A stretch of 64,000 bases of DNA. Origin: Cladochytrium replicatum. Lineage: Eukaryota > Chytridiomycota > Chytridiomycetes > Cladochytriales > Cladochytriaceae. The position numbers and the translations under genes were made by a program. The notes beneath the pieces were generated by a model that saw nothing but the letters and a program-made list of their open reading frames with translations, made no database searches and had not been told where the DNA came from. Positions 10,933-20,396 of this stretch are shown here, piece by piece. How positions within the stretch are numbered: position 1 is the stretch's first letter; the number at the start of each line of letters is the position of its first letter. The DNA lies in the NCBI GenBank assembly GCA_025526935.1, contig JAHLKD010000010.1, positions 62,001 through 126,000 on the forward strand, given 5' to 3'.

Positions 10933-11401
10933 TGTTAAAAACCAAGGGCTTCTCCTGGCAGCGGTAGGGCGTGTTTAGCTGTACTTTAGCTAGCACAACA
11001 GCTCCAGGTTCCGTCTCTTGGCCCAGTTGAATATGGGGTGATGATAAAGCAAATTCCCTTGTTGCACACAAGCACTCTGTGGCTAATACAAATCAAGGCT
11101 GGGATTGCTAACCAGGAAGACTGTGGTGTGTGAGTGTTTGGTTTGTTCCACTGTCTCCTTTATTTATACCTGTGGTGTGTGAGTGTTTGGTTTGTTCCAC
11201 TGTCTCAAGGAACCAGCCACCCTCACACCGCAATAAATATTCCCACACAGAAGAATATTCAACAATTACAATAAAGAAAATAAACAGCATGACTGCCCAA
11301 AACATAAATCGAGCAATAGCATAAAAACTTCTCAAGCCCAAGAGAAAAGCCTATTGCACAAAACAATGGGTAAGCCCTCCAAGGGTACACAGAATTTAAC
11401 A
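10933..11401 (-). repeat. LTR copy 3 (469 bp), divergent variant
   Basis: The first 94 bp (10933-11026) match copy 2, including its two diagnostic bases. The sequence then changes to an unrelated central part. The layout is nevertheless the same: aaccagg, a 37-bp direct repeat beginning CTGTGG (11121-11157 and 11170-11206), and an end in TTTAACA. This copy is a chimera or a different subfamily of the same LTR type. Confidence 0.7.
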
Positions 11402-11406
11402 TCAAG
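11402..11406. repeat. Right target-site duplication TCAAG
   Basis: Partner of the TCAAG at 7172-7176; removing the element and one copy restores the copia integrase reading frame. Confidence 0.85.
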
Positions 11407-12478
11407 TGCATCACTCCTGACTTTGGGCAGTTTCTTTCCCAGAGAATGTAAAGTTTGCAGGATTTTCCGCAAATGTATGTGACCAAATTGCTGGTGTAAT
11501 CTAGCTAATTTGTTGATGGTCACAGCTGAAACGTTGTTTACTCCATTATCAGCCATTGTTTGGGAGTATAGACTTAATGTTGCAGATGAAGCTCCGTCTA
11601 AAACTTCACCCCCGTAATTTCTAGTTTTGTTAGAATCTTTTGGGAAAACATTGTTGTCCTTCACTGTGTCAAACCTTACACCAGACGTGGTTGTCTGCTG
11701 CTCTTGGGCAGTGTTTGTAGTGGTACCAGGTAAAACATTCTGTTTGCCAACAGGGAGTGCAGAATTAGAAAGATTCGTCAAAATAGCTGCACCTATTTTG
11801 GAAGAGTGTTTAAGAAATGGATTAGTAGTATCCAAACTTCCATGAAGATAATATAAACCTCCACGTCTTAAACCAATGGTAACACATTGTTCAGTTCCTT
11901 TGTTTGACAAATAGACTTTGTCTTTGGTGAAACTGACTATATCACCTTCATCCCCGATGATGCTATAGACAGATATAAGTGTATCCTCTAAATCGGGAAC
12001 AAAAAGTGCATTTTGAATGTGTTTTATTGAACCATTTTGACAAAACAAGTGCAATATCTCCATAGCCTTTAATAGGAATGGGATGATTGTCTGCCAAGTA
12101 AACATCTCCTGCATCATTAACGTAAAATAAATTCTTGAATGCATGTCTGTCTGGAGTCATCCAAGCAGTAGCACCAGAGTCAATCAAACCGAGAGGTTTG
12201 GCATTTACGTGTAGATTGCAGTTGGTACTCTTCAATGCTGTGATAATAGAGGGATGTGTAAAATCCACAATATTATTAGCTTTGAAGATTGAAGAGAAGG
12301 ATTTGATTGATTGTACCTTGCTGGAAGGTTCTGATTCCTTAGAATCGATATCCATGTTCTGGGATGTTGAGGAGGAAGCACGAGATGCTTTTATCTGTTT
12401 CCATTCCTCATCATTCAAACTTTTGGCTAGTTTGCGTTTCCTGCAGAAATTCTGCGTGTGGCAACACAGAAATCGCAA
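11407..12478 (-). pseudogene. Copia pol, protease and integrase N-terminal part (broken)
   Basis: Two overlapping minus-strand frames. The first (about 12478 to 11963) holds LGLIDSGATAWMTPDRHAF, the DSGA aspartic-protease motif of copia elements. The second (about 12144 to 11407) continues with NALFVPDLEDTLISV and LHQQFGHIHLRKILQTL, the gag-pre-integrase/HHCC start. A frameshift near 12040 separates them, so pol is dead. A further frame change of one base lies between gag and protease at 12427-12478 and could be either programmed or a lesion. The frame is cut at 11406 by the LTR element and resumes at 7171. Confidence 0.85.
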
Positions 12479-13599
12479 GAGAATTTGTTGTTCTTCGCAT
12501 CCTTTGATATTGATGCGGCACGATTGTTTGCAGTCTTACTGTTGGCATTTCCTTTATGTGAGGAAGCATGTTTCTCAATCAAATATTTGAGTTGTTTACA
12601 CTCTGCAGAAGAATGAGAAGAGTTGGGATGTAAAACATAAACCTCGTGAGCAGCATGAGCTTTCGGTAGTCTTTTGGTCTTTGCTCGCATAGCTTTGCCT
12701 TTGATTTGAGGTGAATCTGAAGGAGTGTAATCGCGAGTTACATCCATTTGAATGATTTCTCTCATCTCAACAAGTAAGTTCTGCATTGTTCTCAGGTAAT
12801 GGTGTTCTGATTGTATCTTCTGACCAGAATTATCCTCATCATCAAGTAGATCAGGTTCATACTTTGTGAAAGTGTCCATTGAGATGTCTCTGAGTAAAAT
12901 CGAAAAGGATTGTAGATTGATATCAGGTTCACTGATCTTTGAGCAAACTCGAGTGAGAAGTTCGTGAATAACAGCTTCAGCCGGTTGGGTTGAAAGCTTT
13001 TCCTCGGTGAGTTGAATCAGCTCAGCAATGAATGATTTGACTTCAAGTGCATCTTCACCGTTGGAGCAAGCTAGAGCTTTGAAACGGTCTTCCCAATGTC
13101 GGCTCTCAAAAGTCTTCTGCCGTTTAGCTGCGTAAATTCCGCGTAAAGCAGCCACTCGATCAACGGCATTCTGATGTTTTTGCACTAAATTGATGTCGAC
13201 CTCCAGAAAACAATCGGCAAGACAACTGTTTGCAATGTTGTTGTGTCCTTGAGATCGTTCGTACATCTGTAATTCAGCGCGATATGATTGCAATCGTCGA
13301 TGATTGTCGTTCACAATTGCGTTGTACTCTTTCAACGCTACGTCGTACTCTTTAACAGCATAATCAAAGTCATTTGTTGTGTCGTATTCTTCGAGTGCAG
13401 ATGGTCGTTCAGGCCGTTCAGGTTCCTCTTCTTTCACAAAGTCTTCCGGCTTTGGGTAGGGCGACTTTGTGAGCAAAGTCCCAGCTTCTCCTTTCAAGTT
13501 CGCATAATTCTGAACGATCTTCATGTATTTATCGAACTCCCAAAGCGTTTGCCCAGCGAACGGCCTTGGTTTTCCGTCGCGGGTGTCGTTATTAGGCAT
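12427..13599 (-). CDS. Copia gag-like protein
   Basis: The open frame starts at the ATG at 13599 (MPNNDTRDGKPRPFAG) and runs 390 codons. The N-terminal part resembles a copia gag helical domain. A Glu/Pro-rich stretch and a long helical middle follow. Near the C terminus HPNSSHSSAECKQLKYL and FSCDFC form a His/Cys cluster standing in for a zinc knuckle. The frame overlaps the protease frame by about 50 nt in the -1 register. It belongs to the same element as the integrase/RT half on the plus strand, which now starts only about 60 bp away, head-to-head. Confidence 0.75.
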   Translation of the reverse strand: MPNNDTRDGKPRPFAGQTLWEFDKYMKIVQNYANLKGEAGTLLTKSPYPKPEDFVKEEEPERPERPSALEEYDTTNDFDYAVKEYDVALKEYNAIVNDNHRRLQSYRAELQMYERSQGHNNIANSCLADCFLEVDINLVQKHQNAVDRVAALRGIYAAKRQKTFESRHWEDRFKALACSNGEDALEVKSFIAELIQLTEEKLSTQPAEAVIHELLTRVCSKISEPDINLQSFSILLRDISMDTFTKYEPDLLDDEDNSGQKIQSEHHYLRTMQNLLVEMREIIQMDVTRDYTPSDSPQIKGKAMRAKTKRLPKAHAAHEVYVLHPNSSHSSAECKQLKYLIEKHASSHKGNANSKTANNRAASISKDAKNNKFSCDFCVATRRISAGNAN

Positions 13600-13656
13600 A
13601 CTGTAAGCGTTGGAGATCTGGTGTTGATCGGGGGAAGCGCCTTGTGGCAATAACTA

Positions 13657-14650
13657 TTGTCAAACCAATTCTTGACTTGGTGTAGTAACAAGGTACCACG
13701 CATACATGCGCATCCTTCACCTGCATCAGTCAAAGAGCTGAATGGTCTTGCTGAACGGAATGTCTGTTCAATGAAGGAGATGTACAAGTCTATGCTGAAA
13801 ACAGCTGGTCTTCCACACACTTTACAGTTCATCAAATTTGCCATCCTTTATGCTGCGACTGTCAAAAATTGTGTTTACCATTCTAGAACTAAGAATGTAC
13901 CACATGCTGTTTACTTTGACAAGCTGATTGATCCGGCAATCATTCACACCTTTGGTACCCTGGTTAGTCTCTGGATTTCTCCAGAACAAAGGTCTAGTTG
14001 CAAAGTATCAGAGAAGTCAGAGCTGGGACTATTTCTGGGTTATAAGGGTGAAGATATGAAAATCATTCATGCTTTGAATCTTAATACCAAACGCATAAGC
14101 GAATATTTTCATTTTACTTTTCATGAGGGAGTATTTGTTGGCTTAAACCCAACATCACAAACTTTAAATGACCTCACCAAACACTATCCTATTCCTCAGA
14201 GTCAACATTTTGATATTTCAAAGTTACCTGATATGAATAGCGATAATGACAATACTACAGACTCAGATTCTGATGATAGCGCTAACACCTCATCTGATGA
14301 GGAGTTGGATCCCAACCAACGATTTTATCATCGAATGGATATCTCACAAATGCATGTTACTCCTATGTCCCAACATGATTCAAATGTTGATGACGAGCAC
14401 GATACCACCAACGACTATAACCATTCGTTAAACATGAACGATGACACTATGTACCACTTTCTGTACAACACGGACAAGAACAAAATGAAGATGATTCCCA
14501 AAGTGATTTGGAAGATTTACAATGGATTGGTGAAGATGATGACAACGATTATGGATTTGTTGCACACAAAGCCAAACGTCGCAAACTTAAAGACAAACAA
14601 TCTATGGTTACTCCAACAAACAAATTTCATCCCCAGCGAAGACATCCTTT
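13657..14650 (+). pseudogene. Copia integrase C-terminal part
   Basis: The plus strand starts inside the integrase core with NQFLTWCSNKVPRIHAHPSP, then ASVKELNGLAERN with the catalytic Glu. This is followed by the copia integrase C-terminal region (ELGLFLGYKGEDMKIIHALN) and an acidic linker. In an intact element this sequence follows directly after the point where the minus-strand fragment at 6857 stops. The frame ends at a stop near 14655, while the next frame (14508 onward) carries the linker on towards RT. This half therefore has at least two frameshifts. Confidence 0.85.
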
Positions 14651-14778
14651 GTTGAGACGTAATATCCCCAATGTCAATGTAAATGAGAAAGCAAAATCGA
14701 GTACACCCGACATTCCTATACCTCAAGGACACTTGAGAAGTATTCCCAAAACAGTCCAGGAAGCTATGTCGCGACCTG

Positions 14779-15783
14779 ATGAATGGCCATACTGGCTTGC
14801 AGCCATGTGTGTGTGAAGAAAATCAACAACTTATCAATTTGGGAACATGGAACAAATGCATCTTGCCAAATGGGAACAACCTTCTCACTGGCAAATGGGT
14901 TTATTCATACAAACTTGATGAAGATGGCAACATCATCCGATTCAAGGCACGATGGGTAGTTAGAGGGTTCTCCCAGATACAGGGAATGGATTTCGACAAA
15001 ACCTATTCTCCTGTGGCGAAAACCACTACAATTCGATTACTAGTTGCTCTTGCTGCAATTGTCAAATTACACATCTATCAATTTGACATTACAGGAGCAT
15101 ATCTCAATGCATCACTTGAGGAAGATGTTTATGTTGAAATGCCCCATGGATTTACAGAGACTGACGAATCTGGCAATCTATTAGTTTGTAATCTTGTCAA
15201 AAGCTTATATGGTTTACATCAAGCTGCTAGAGAATGGTACAAATGCCTCTGGGCAAAATATGAAGACAAGGGATACATCCGTGATCTTTCGGATGCTTGT
15301 CATTTCTGGCAAATGAAACCATCTACTCACAGTTCCACTGTGAAAATACGTGAACACACTACTGTTCATGTAGATGATACTCTTCATTTCTCTCCAGACC
15401 CAAATGGCTACCAAGACTTCATGGATGGCTTGAATTCCTCATTCAAGGTTGGAAGTCACTCTACAGCCAAATGGATTCTGAAAATGCAATTGATCAAAAC
15501 TACTCACGGTTATTTCATAACCAATGCTCAATATGCAAAGGAAATATTGCAGAGATTGAAATTATGGGAATCCAATTTAAGACCAGCCAAAACACCTATT
15601 TCTTCTCACTACAAACATGACACAAGCTTGCCTATTTTATCCAAAAATGATGCAACTATTTTTCGCTCGGAACTCATGAAAATCTCGTACCTAGCTACAA
15701 AGACCAGACCTGATTTATCTTATGCTGTCAATGTCTTGGCACAACATCAGGTTGAACCATGTCTTGGCACAACATCATGTTGA
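14779..15783 (+). pseudogene. Copia reverse transcriptase (frameshifted)
   Basis: The frame carries GKWVYSYKLDEDGNIIRFKA, RWVVRGFSQ, FDITGAYLNASLEEDVYVEM and SLYGLHQAAREW, the classical copia RT series. The catalytic box reads HVDDTLHFS, with His in place of the usual Tyr. Two lesions are visible. A TG-repeat slip near 14805-14815 moves the linker out of frame. A 28-bp tandem duplication at 15731-15786 ends the frame just before RNase H. The element can therefore not make an intact polyprotein. Confidence 0.9.
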
Positions 15784-15786
15784 ACC
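15731..15786 (+). repeat. 28-bp tandem duplication that breaks RT from RNase H
   Basis: atgtcttggcacaacatca plus gttgaacc occurs at 15731-15758 and 15759-15786 with one difference. Because 28 is not a multiple of three, it shifts the frame between the reverse transcriptase and RNase H domains. Confidence 0.9.
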
Positions 15787-16429
15787 ACGAGTTTGCGAAC
15801 AAAAGGCACTAGCTCGCCTGCATCGTTACTTATTGGGAACATGGGACTATGGTTTGCATTACACACGCAACAACATACCCACTCCCAACGTACACTCTGA
15901 TGGTGTATATGAGTTTGCATCAAATGAACACATCCCTATGGGATATGCTGATGCAGACTGGGCAAATGATCCTGCTCGCTATTCCAGGACAGGATATGTT
16001 GTAATGTTTGCCAATGCAGCTGTTTGCTGGCAGTCTACAAAGCAACAGATTATAACTTGCTCTTCCACTGAAGCAGAGTTATATGCATTGAATGAATTAT
16101 CACGTGAGATGAAGTGGATGAAAAACCTCATGGCAACCATTGGTATTTCATGCAAAAGTAAGCCCATGATCCTCTGGCAAGATAATACCTCTACACAGTC
16201 TATTGCCAATGACCTGCTTAATGATCACAGAACTAAACACATGGATGTTAGAGAAAAGTTTGTGAATCTTCAAATTGAGCAGAAGCAGCAGGAACTCAGA
16301 GATATTGATACTGAGAACCAAATTGCTATTGCTGATATTTTCACAAAACCCTTGACATTCAAATTATTTTCAAAATTCACACGCGCACTTGGTCTTACAC
16401 GTCAATCTGATTTGACCCTTGTTGACTAA
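15787..16429 (+). pseudogene. Copia RNase H domain
   Basis: It begins inside LLGTWDYGLHYTR and continues with GYADADWANDPARYSRTGYV, CSSTEAELYALNE, LWQDNTSTQSIAND, HMDVREKFVNLQI and IADIFTKPL. These are all standard markers of copia RNase H. The frame is open to a natural stop at 16429 but is out of phase with RT because of the duplication at 15731-15786. Confidence 0.9.
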
Positions 16430-16514
16430 TACATACATTACCAACAAACAGACGTGCGACTCAACGCTCATACCAATATCCTCATTGTCTACCGCAGCTT
16501 TGACTGCGGGGGTG

Positions 16515-16972
16515 TGTTGATGCATGCACATATATGGAACTAGCTACTCCAGTCTTCATCCTACCGACACTGAGGGGAAATAGCCTTACCAGAGACGTCT
16601 GGGACAAGTTCATGCGTAATCATACATTACATGAAAGAACTGGCATTTCTAACTATTGGTCATGAAGACATCCTCCTTTACTCATTGGAATCTAGTAGAG
16701 TTCTGAGAGTGATCACGCGTTTGAGAAAGAATGTGATGCTAATCAGTTTGCTGCTGACAGTTATATCATACTCGAGTACATCTCGTATGATACTAATGCA
16801 AGGTACTACATATTTATTTCTCATAGAGAACATGTCATTGTAGACAAGATTATAGCTAATCTTCATGTTCTGCTCACAATAGTTATTGTGAACGATCACT
16901 GGGATCTATATCTCTCTATTCGAGAGAATAATGTTTATATTAGATATTTCCATATATCTATAGCCACAGGTT
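16515..16972 (+). repeat. Candidate 3' LTR of the copia element
   Basis: After the RNase H stop there is a purine-rich tract (actgcgggggtg), then TGTTGATGCATGC, a plausible LTR start. The right boundary is guessed: no second LTR is visible for comparison because the 5' half has been inverted. Sequence near 16873-16886 (acaatagttattg) also occurs, inverted, next to the gag start at 13645-13657, as expected if it is LTR or leader sequence. Confidence 0.45.
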
Positions 16973-17194
16973 AATTATAAAAGCCGAAACGACAGTATAT
17001 TTGAATTGTTTGCACAATTCAAAGAGCCTGTGGCGATATGAGATTTCGGGTGGCTGTGGCGCAAGAGCGTGATTGGAGAAACACGAAACTCTGCACACTC
17101 ACAGATCAACCTGAGGACTATCTCTAGCGCAAGTCCCAGATCAGCAGCACTAAAACTGATCAAATCACATCGCCCTCAAACCAAACTTCGACAG

Positions 17195-17445
17195 GGAAGA
17201 GCGTTACAAGAATGTCACAAGAACGTTACAGGAAGAACATCACAGGAAAACGGCCACGGGAACAACAGCACATGGAATCCTGTTTGCTAAAATTCTAGAG
17301 ATAATCTGGCCATGAGGGCTGTCACGGGAAAAGAACGCAAACAGGAAGAACGTCAGGGAAGAACAGGGAAAATCGTCACAGGAAAATCGTCACAGGAAGA
17401 ACGTCACAGGAAGAACGTCACAGGAAGAGCGTCACAGGAATGTAC
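17195..17445. repeat. Degenerate 14-bp minisatellite array
   Basis: Many imperfect units of cacaggaagaacgt (variants gttacaagaatgtc, cacaggaaaatcgt). The best-preserved run is at 17391-17440 and a non-repeat gap lies near 17270-17310. The right end abuts a truncated copia RNase H frame at about 17446. Two units of the same repeat abut the integrase breakpoint at 6857. Confidence 0.85.
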
Positions 17446-18870
17446 ATTGACTGTTAGTCATATTGTTTGCGATTGCCTCAGTGGACTTATTGTCCTGATA
17501 CATGACTAGAGGTCTGGTGATTTCTAACGTTAGACTAATCCATGCAATTTCGGTCAATTCATTAAGTGCAATCAGTTCTGCTTCTGATGAAGATAGCGTA
17601 CTGATCTGTTGCCTAGTAGATTGCCAGCTAATTGCTGCGTTCGTGAACATCACAACATAACCAGTTCACGAGTACCTTGATGGATAGTTTACAAAATCTG
17701 CATCAGCGTCCTTGTGGTAGAAACTATTGTTCATAGTTTTCATCTGATGAGTCTACCAATTCATACATTCCGTCTGGTCGAGTACTTGGTTTGGTAGGTT
17801 GGTTCGTATAATGCAATCCTAAGTCCCATGTGCCAAGAATATACCGGTAGATTCTATTCAATGCATGTTTATCACGGAGTTGAGGTAACCTGATGTTGTG
17901 AGCGAATATTTACTGCATATGATAGATCTGGTCTAGTCTTTGTTGCTAAGTACCAGACTTTCATGAGTTCGGAACGATATTTTAGTTGCGGCTTCATCAG
18001 TGAGTAGCAGCAAATCGTCATCTCTTTTGTAAGACAATGACTTTGGAGTTTTGGCAGGTTTAGTGTTTGTAACCCATAGCTTTACAGCTTCTAAGATCTT
18101 TTGTTCGTAAAGTTCATTGCCCAAGATGTAACCTTCTTCCGTCTCTACCACTCCATTTTCAGTATCCATTTTGCTTTGTGATCAATTCCAACGGTAAAAG
18201 ATGAATGCAAACCATCCTTAAAAATACTACATCGAGATGGATCCAGTGTGAAGAGTAGAATGTCATCATGTTCTCTTACCCTTCGTTTACCAGGAATCTT
18301 TTGCCAAAAATGACAGACATCTGACAAGTTTCGTACAACAAAATCCATAGTTGTGTACTTTTCCCATAAAGTGCTATACCATTCTCAGGCGGCTTGATGC
18401 AAACCATACAAGATCTTGATTAGTTTACAAACAATCTCAAGTAGTCTTCTGACTGGAGAATAAACTTCATTGAAATCCGATGAACAATCCCTCATGAAAC
18501 GTAACGTGCTTGTATCCCAGTATTTGGTTTGTTCTAAAGTTAAGAACAACCTTGATCATAAGATCATCTCCAACATAGCCAGCAAACTACCAAGGCCATA
18601 TCCATAATCTTTCCAAAACAAGCAACAAAGGGTATACTTTTAGTTTGTTTGTGAACTCCCCTGTTTTTGACCATAGCGGCATAGAGGATTGAAAAATTTC
18701 TGAATTGGATGTTGGGAGGTAGTCCAGACTGTAGCAGAATTGCTTCTGATAACTCCTTATTTGAACAAGAATTTCGCTCCGCTAATCCATTCAGTTCCTT
18801 CACAGGTGCTGGTAAGGGTTGCAGTGCAATAGATGGCACATTTTCAGTGCAATAAGGGGTTTCAAAGTAG
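17446..18870 (-). mobile_element. Degenerate copia fragment, integrase to RNase H
   Basis: From right to left the minus strand shows an integrase segment (PAPVKELNGLAERN, 18564-18875), RT pieces (LSDVCHFWQK, HDDILLF, 18145-18348; KLWVTNTKPAKTPKS near 18080) and RNase H pieces (FTNAAISWQSTRQQ, SSSEAELIALNE, YQDNKSTEAIANN, 17446-17653). Frames change repeatedly and stops are frequent. It is related to, but clearly diverged from, the element at 13.6-16.4 kb. It is truncated on the left by the minisatellite. Confidence 0.85.
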
Positions 18871-19227
18871 CACATTTAGAGTGCTTTAAAATTATTTTAA
18901 AGCTCGTTGAAACTGCCACCGCAAGCACTGTCAAAAATTCAAAGCGTCTCAGGAGGTGCTTTAAATTTCTACTTTTGCGCCCAAATTTTTTAAGGTCATG
19001 AATAACTTCATTGATCTTATGCATCTGGAAGCAGATGCCCTGGATGACCTCTTTCACCAAAAGGATAGCTGTACGACGGAGCTGCTGCAGGCTAACCAAT
19101 CAAGGGAGCTGGTTCGTGGACCTTGGGAATTCTACCAATTGCCTTGATAGCTGACGAGATGCTTCTTGGGCTGCCTGTTGATGTTGGCACCGCAGGTGTA
19201 GCCGCTTCTGAATGACCTGCCTGTCGT
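18871..19227. other. Unassigned stretch between copia and hAT relics
   Basis: The minus strand keeps a frame of about 100 codons (18800-19099: LQQLRRTAILLVKEVIQG...) that continues from copia sequence into unrelated sequence. Nothing diagnostic was recognised. It is probably older repeat debris. Confidence 0.4.
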
Positions 19228-19545
19228 TTCAACTCATTGACAGAACTTCAGTAATCTCTATTAGATACAACTAACCTCTCTACAAATACTACCAGTAAAA
19301 GGATTCTGTCCACCTGGACACTTTCTCAACTCATTGATGGTACTTCAATGATCTCTATCAAGTACAACTAACCTCTTACAAATACTACTTGCAATACGAT
19401 TCTGTCAACCCCAACACTTTCCCAAATGGACGACAGTACTTCAGTTATCTCTACCCAATACAACTAACCTTTCTATCAGTCCTTTTTCAATAGGATTCTG
19501 TCCACGCGGACACTTTCTCAACTCCTGGACGGTACTTCAACAGAT
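19228..19545. repeat. About 95-bp repeat, four degenerate copies
   Basis: Units start near 19230, 19327, 19423 and 19517. They share an actcattgacagtacttcag-like start, then tacaactaacct, then attctgtccacnnggacact. They lie directly beside the hAT transposase relic. The tctgtccacnnggacactt core recurs in the opposite orientation twice inside the MITE at 22162-22696, so these are probably subterminal repeats of a hAT family. Confidence 0.7.
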
Positions 19546-19570
19546 AAACACTCTAAACAACAATTTATAT

Positions 19571-20286
19571 TTAAAAGATTGGGTTATCATCAGTTGCTTC
19601 CAACTCTAAGACCACACCAAAATCCTTGCCAAAATTATGCACCTTTGCAAAATCCTCACAAATATCACCTTTTGAATTTAGGGAATCATTTTTGAACTGT
19701 TCTTCAGCACTCAATTGATGCAACCAGTCATGACGGCACATCAACACATTTATTGTTCTTGGAGCAAGGCGATTGCGAGTTGCAGGTACCAAAATCAACA
19801 CTGGCTGAAAACTTTCATTCGACTGGGGCGCTTGTTGGTGGTATTCATGAATAGTCCATTGCCATCTGGCTTAGGGCTGGAAAGTTCACACTTCCAACGG
19901 TCTTCCACCAGTAAATAATATTGATTTGCTTCCCATCAGAATCAATACCGCGGAGTACCTGATCGCCAAGATAGCGATCCAGTTCATCTGTTTCCTCAGG
20001 AATCTCTTCTCATCTGTTTCCTCAGGAATCTCTTCTTGCCAGATGAAAACGGATCTAATTGCTCTCTCAGCGTCCGTCTTTTTCTGTCTGTCACCCAAAG
20101 CTCCGCTCGAACCTTGTCGACGTTCTGGTGTGTTTCCAAAAAATTGGCAACACTGTTCTTGATTTTCCGTGACTTATACGATTCCTCCCAGACTTTCCGC
20201 CTAGGGTGACCTGATCCCTTCCTACATCTTTCTCCCAGGCCTTTGAAAATCGATAATTGATCCTTAAAACAAGGATCAACTACCAT
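19571..20286 (-). pseudogene. hAT-family transposase C-terminal relic
   Basis: Reading the minus strand through changing frames gives ELDRYLGDQVLRGIDSDGK, YWWKTVGS, FPALSQMAMDYSWIPPTSAP and TRNRLAPRTINVLMCRHDW. This is the hAT C-terminal dimerisation region. A 26-bp tandem duplication at about 19984-20035 (tcatctgtttcctcaggaat unit) and other frame changes inactivate it. Upstream parts of a transposase were not found. Confidence 0.8.
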
Positions 20287-20396
20287 AGCAACTGCTTAAC
20301 ACAGGCTCTTAGCAATTGAGTATAGATTCTCAGCTTGTTTAGTGCATTTCAAAATGCTTTGGTGAAAGTTTCATCCAATTCTGCCTCCGGTTGTAA

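Larger units (their letters stand above)
7177..11401 (-). mobile_element. Non-autonomous LTR retroelement in tandem form: LTR-internal-LTR-internal-LTR
   Basis: The element starts TGTTAAAAACC and ends GAATTTAACA, flanked by TCAAG on both sides, and interrupts a copia integrase. A unit of exactly 1878 bp occurs twice (7177-9054, 9055-10932). A third LTR closes it (10933-11401). Each unit is a 476-bp LTR plus 1402 bp of internal sequence. The two internal copies look identical. They encode no gag, protease, integrase or RT that I can recognise; the longest frames (about 137-158 codons on the minus strand) match nothing known to me. Orientation is inferred as minus: two bases inside the right-hand LTR the minus strand reads TGGTGGTTTC, a possible tRNA primer-binding site. 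The element must be mobilised by a partner. The tandem form suggests LTR-LTR recombination or tandem integration, but an assembly duplication is not excluded. Confidence 0.8.

Noticed and set aside
17195-17445. CRISPR-like array
   Set aside because: The units are 14 bp with no constant-length unique spacers, in a eukaryotic transposon block; it is a minisatellite.
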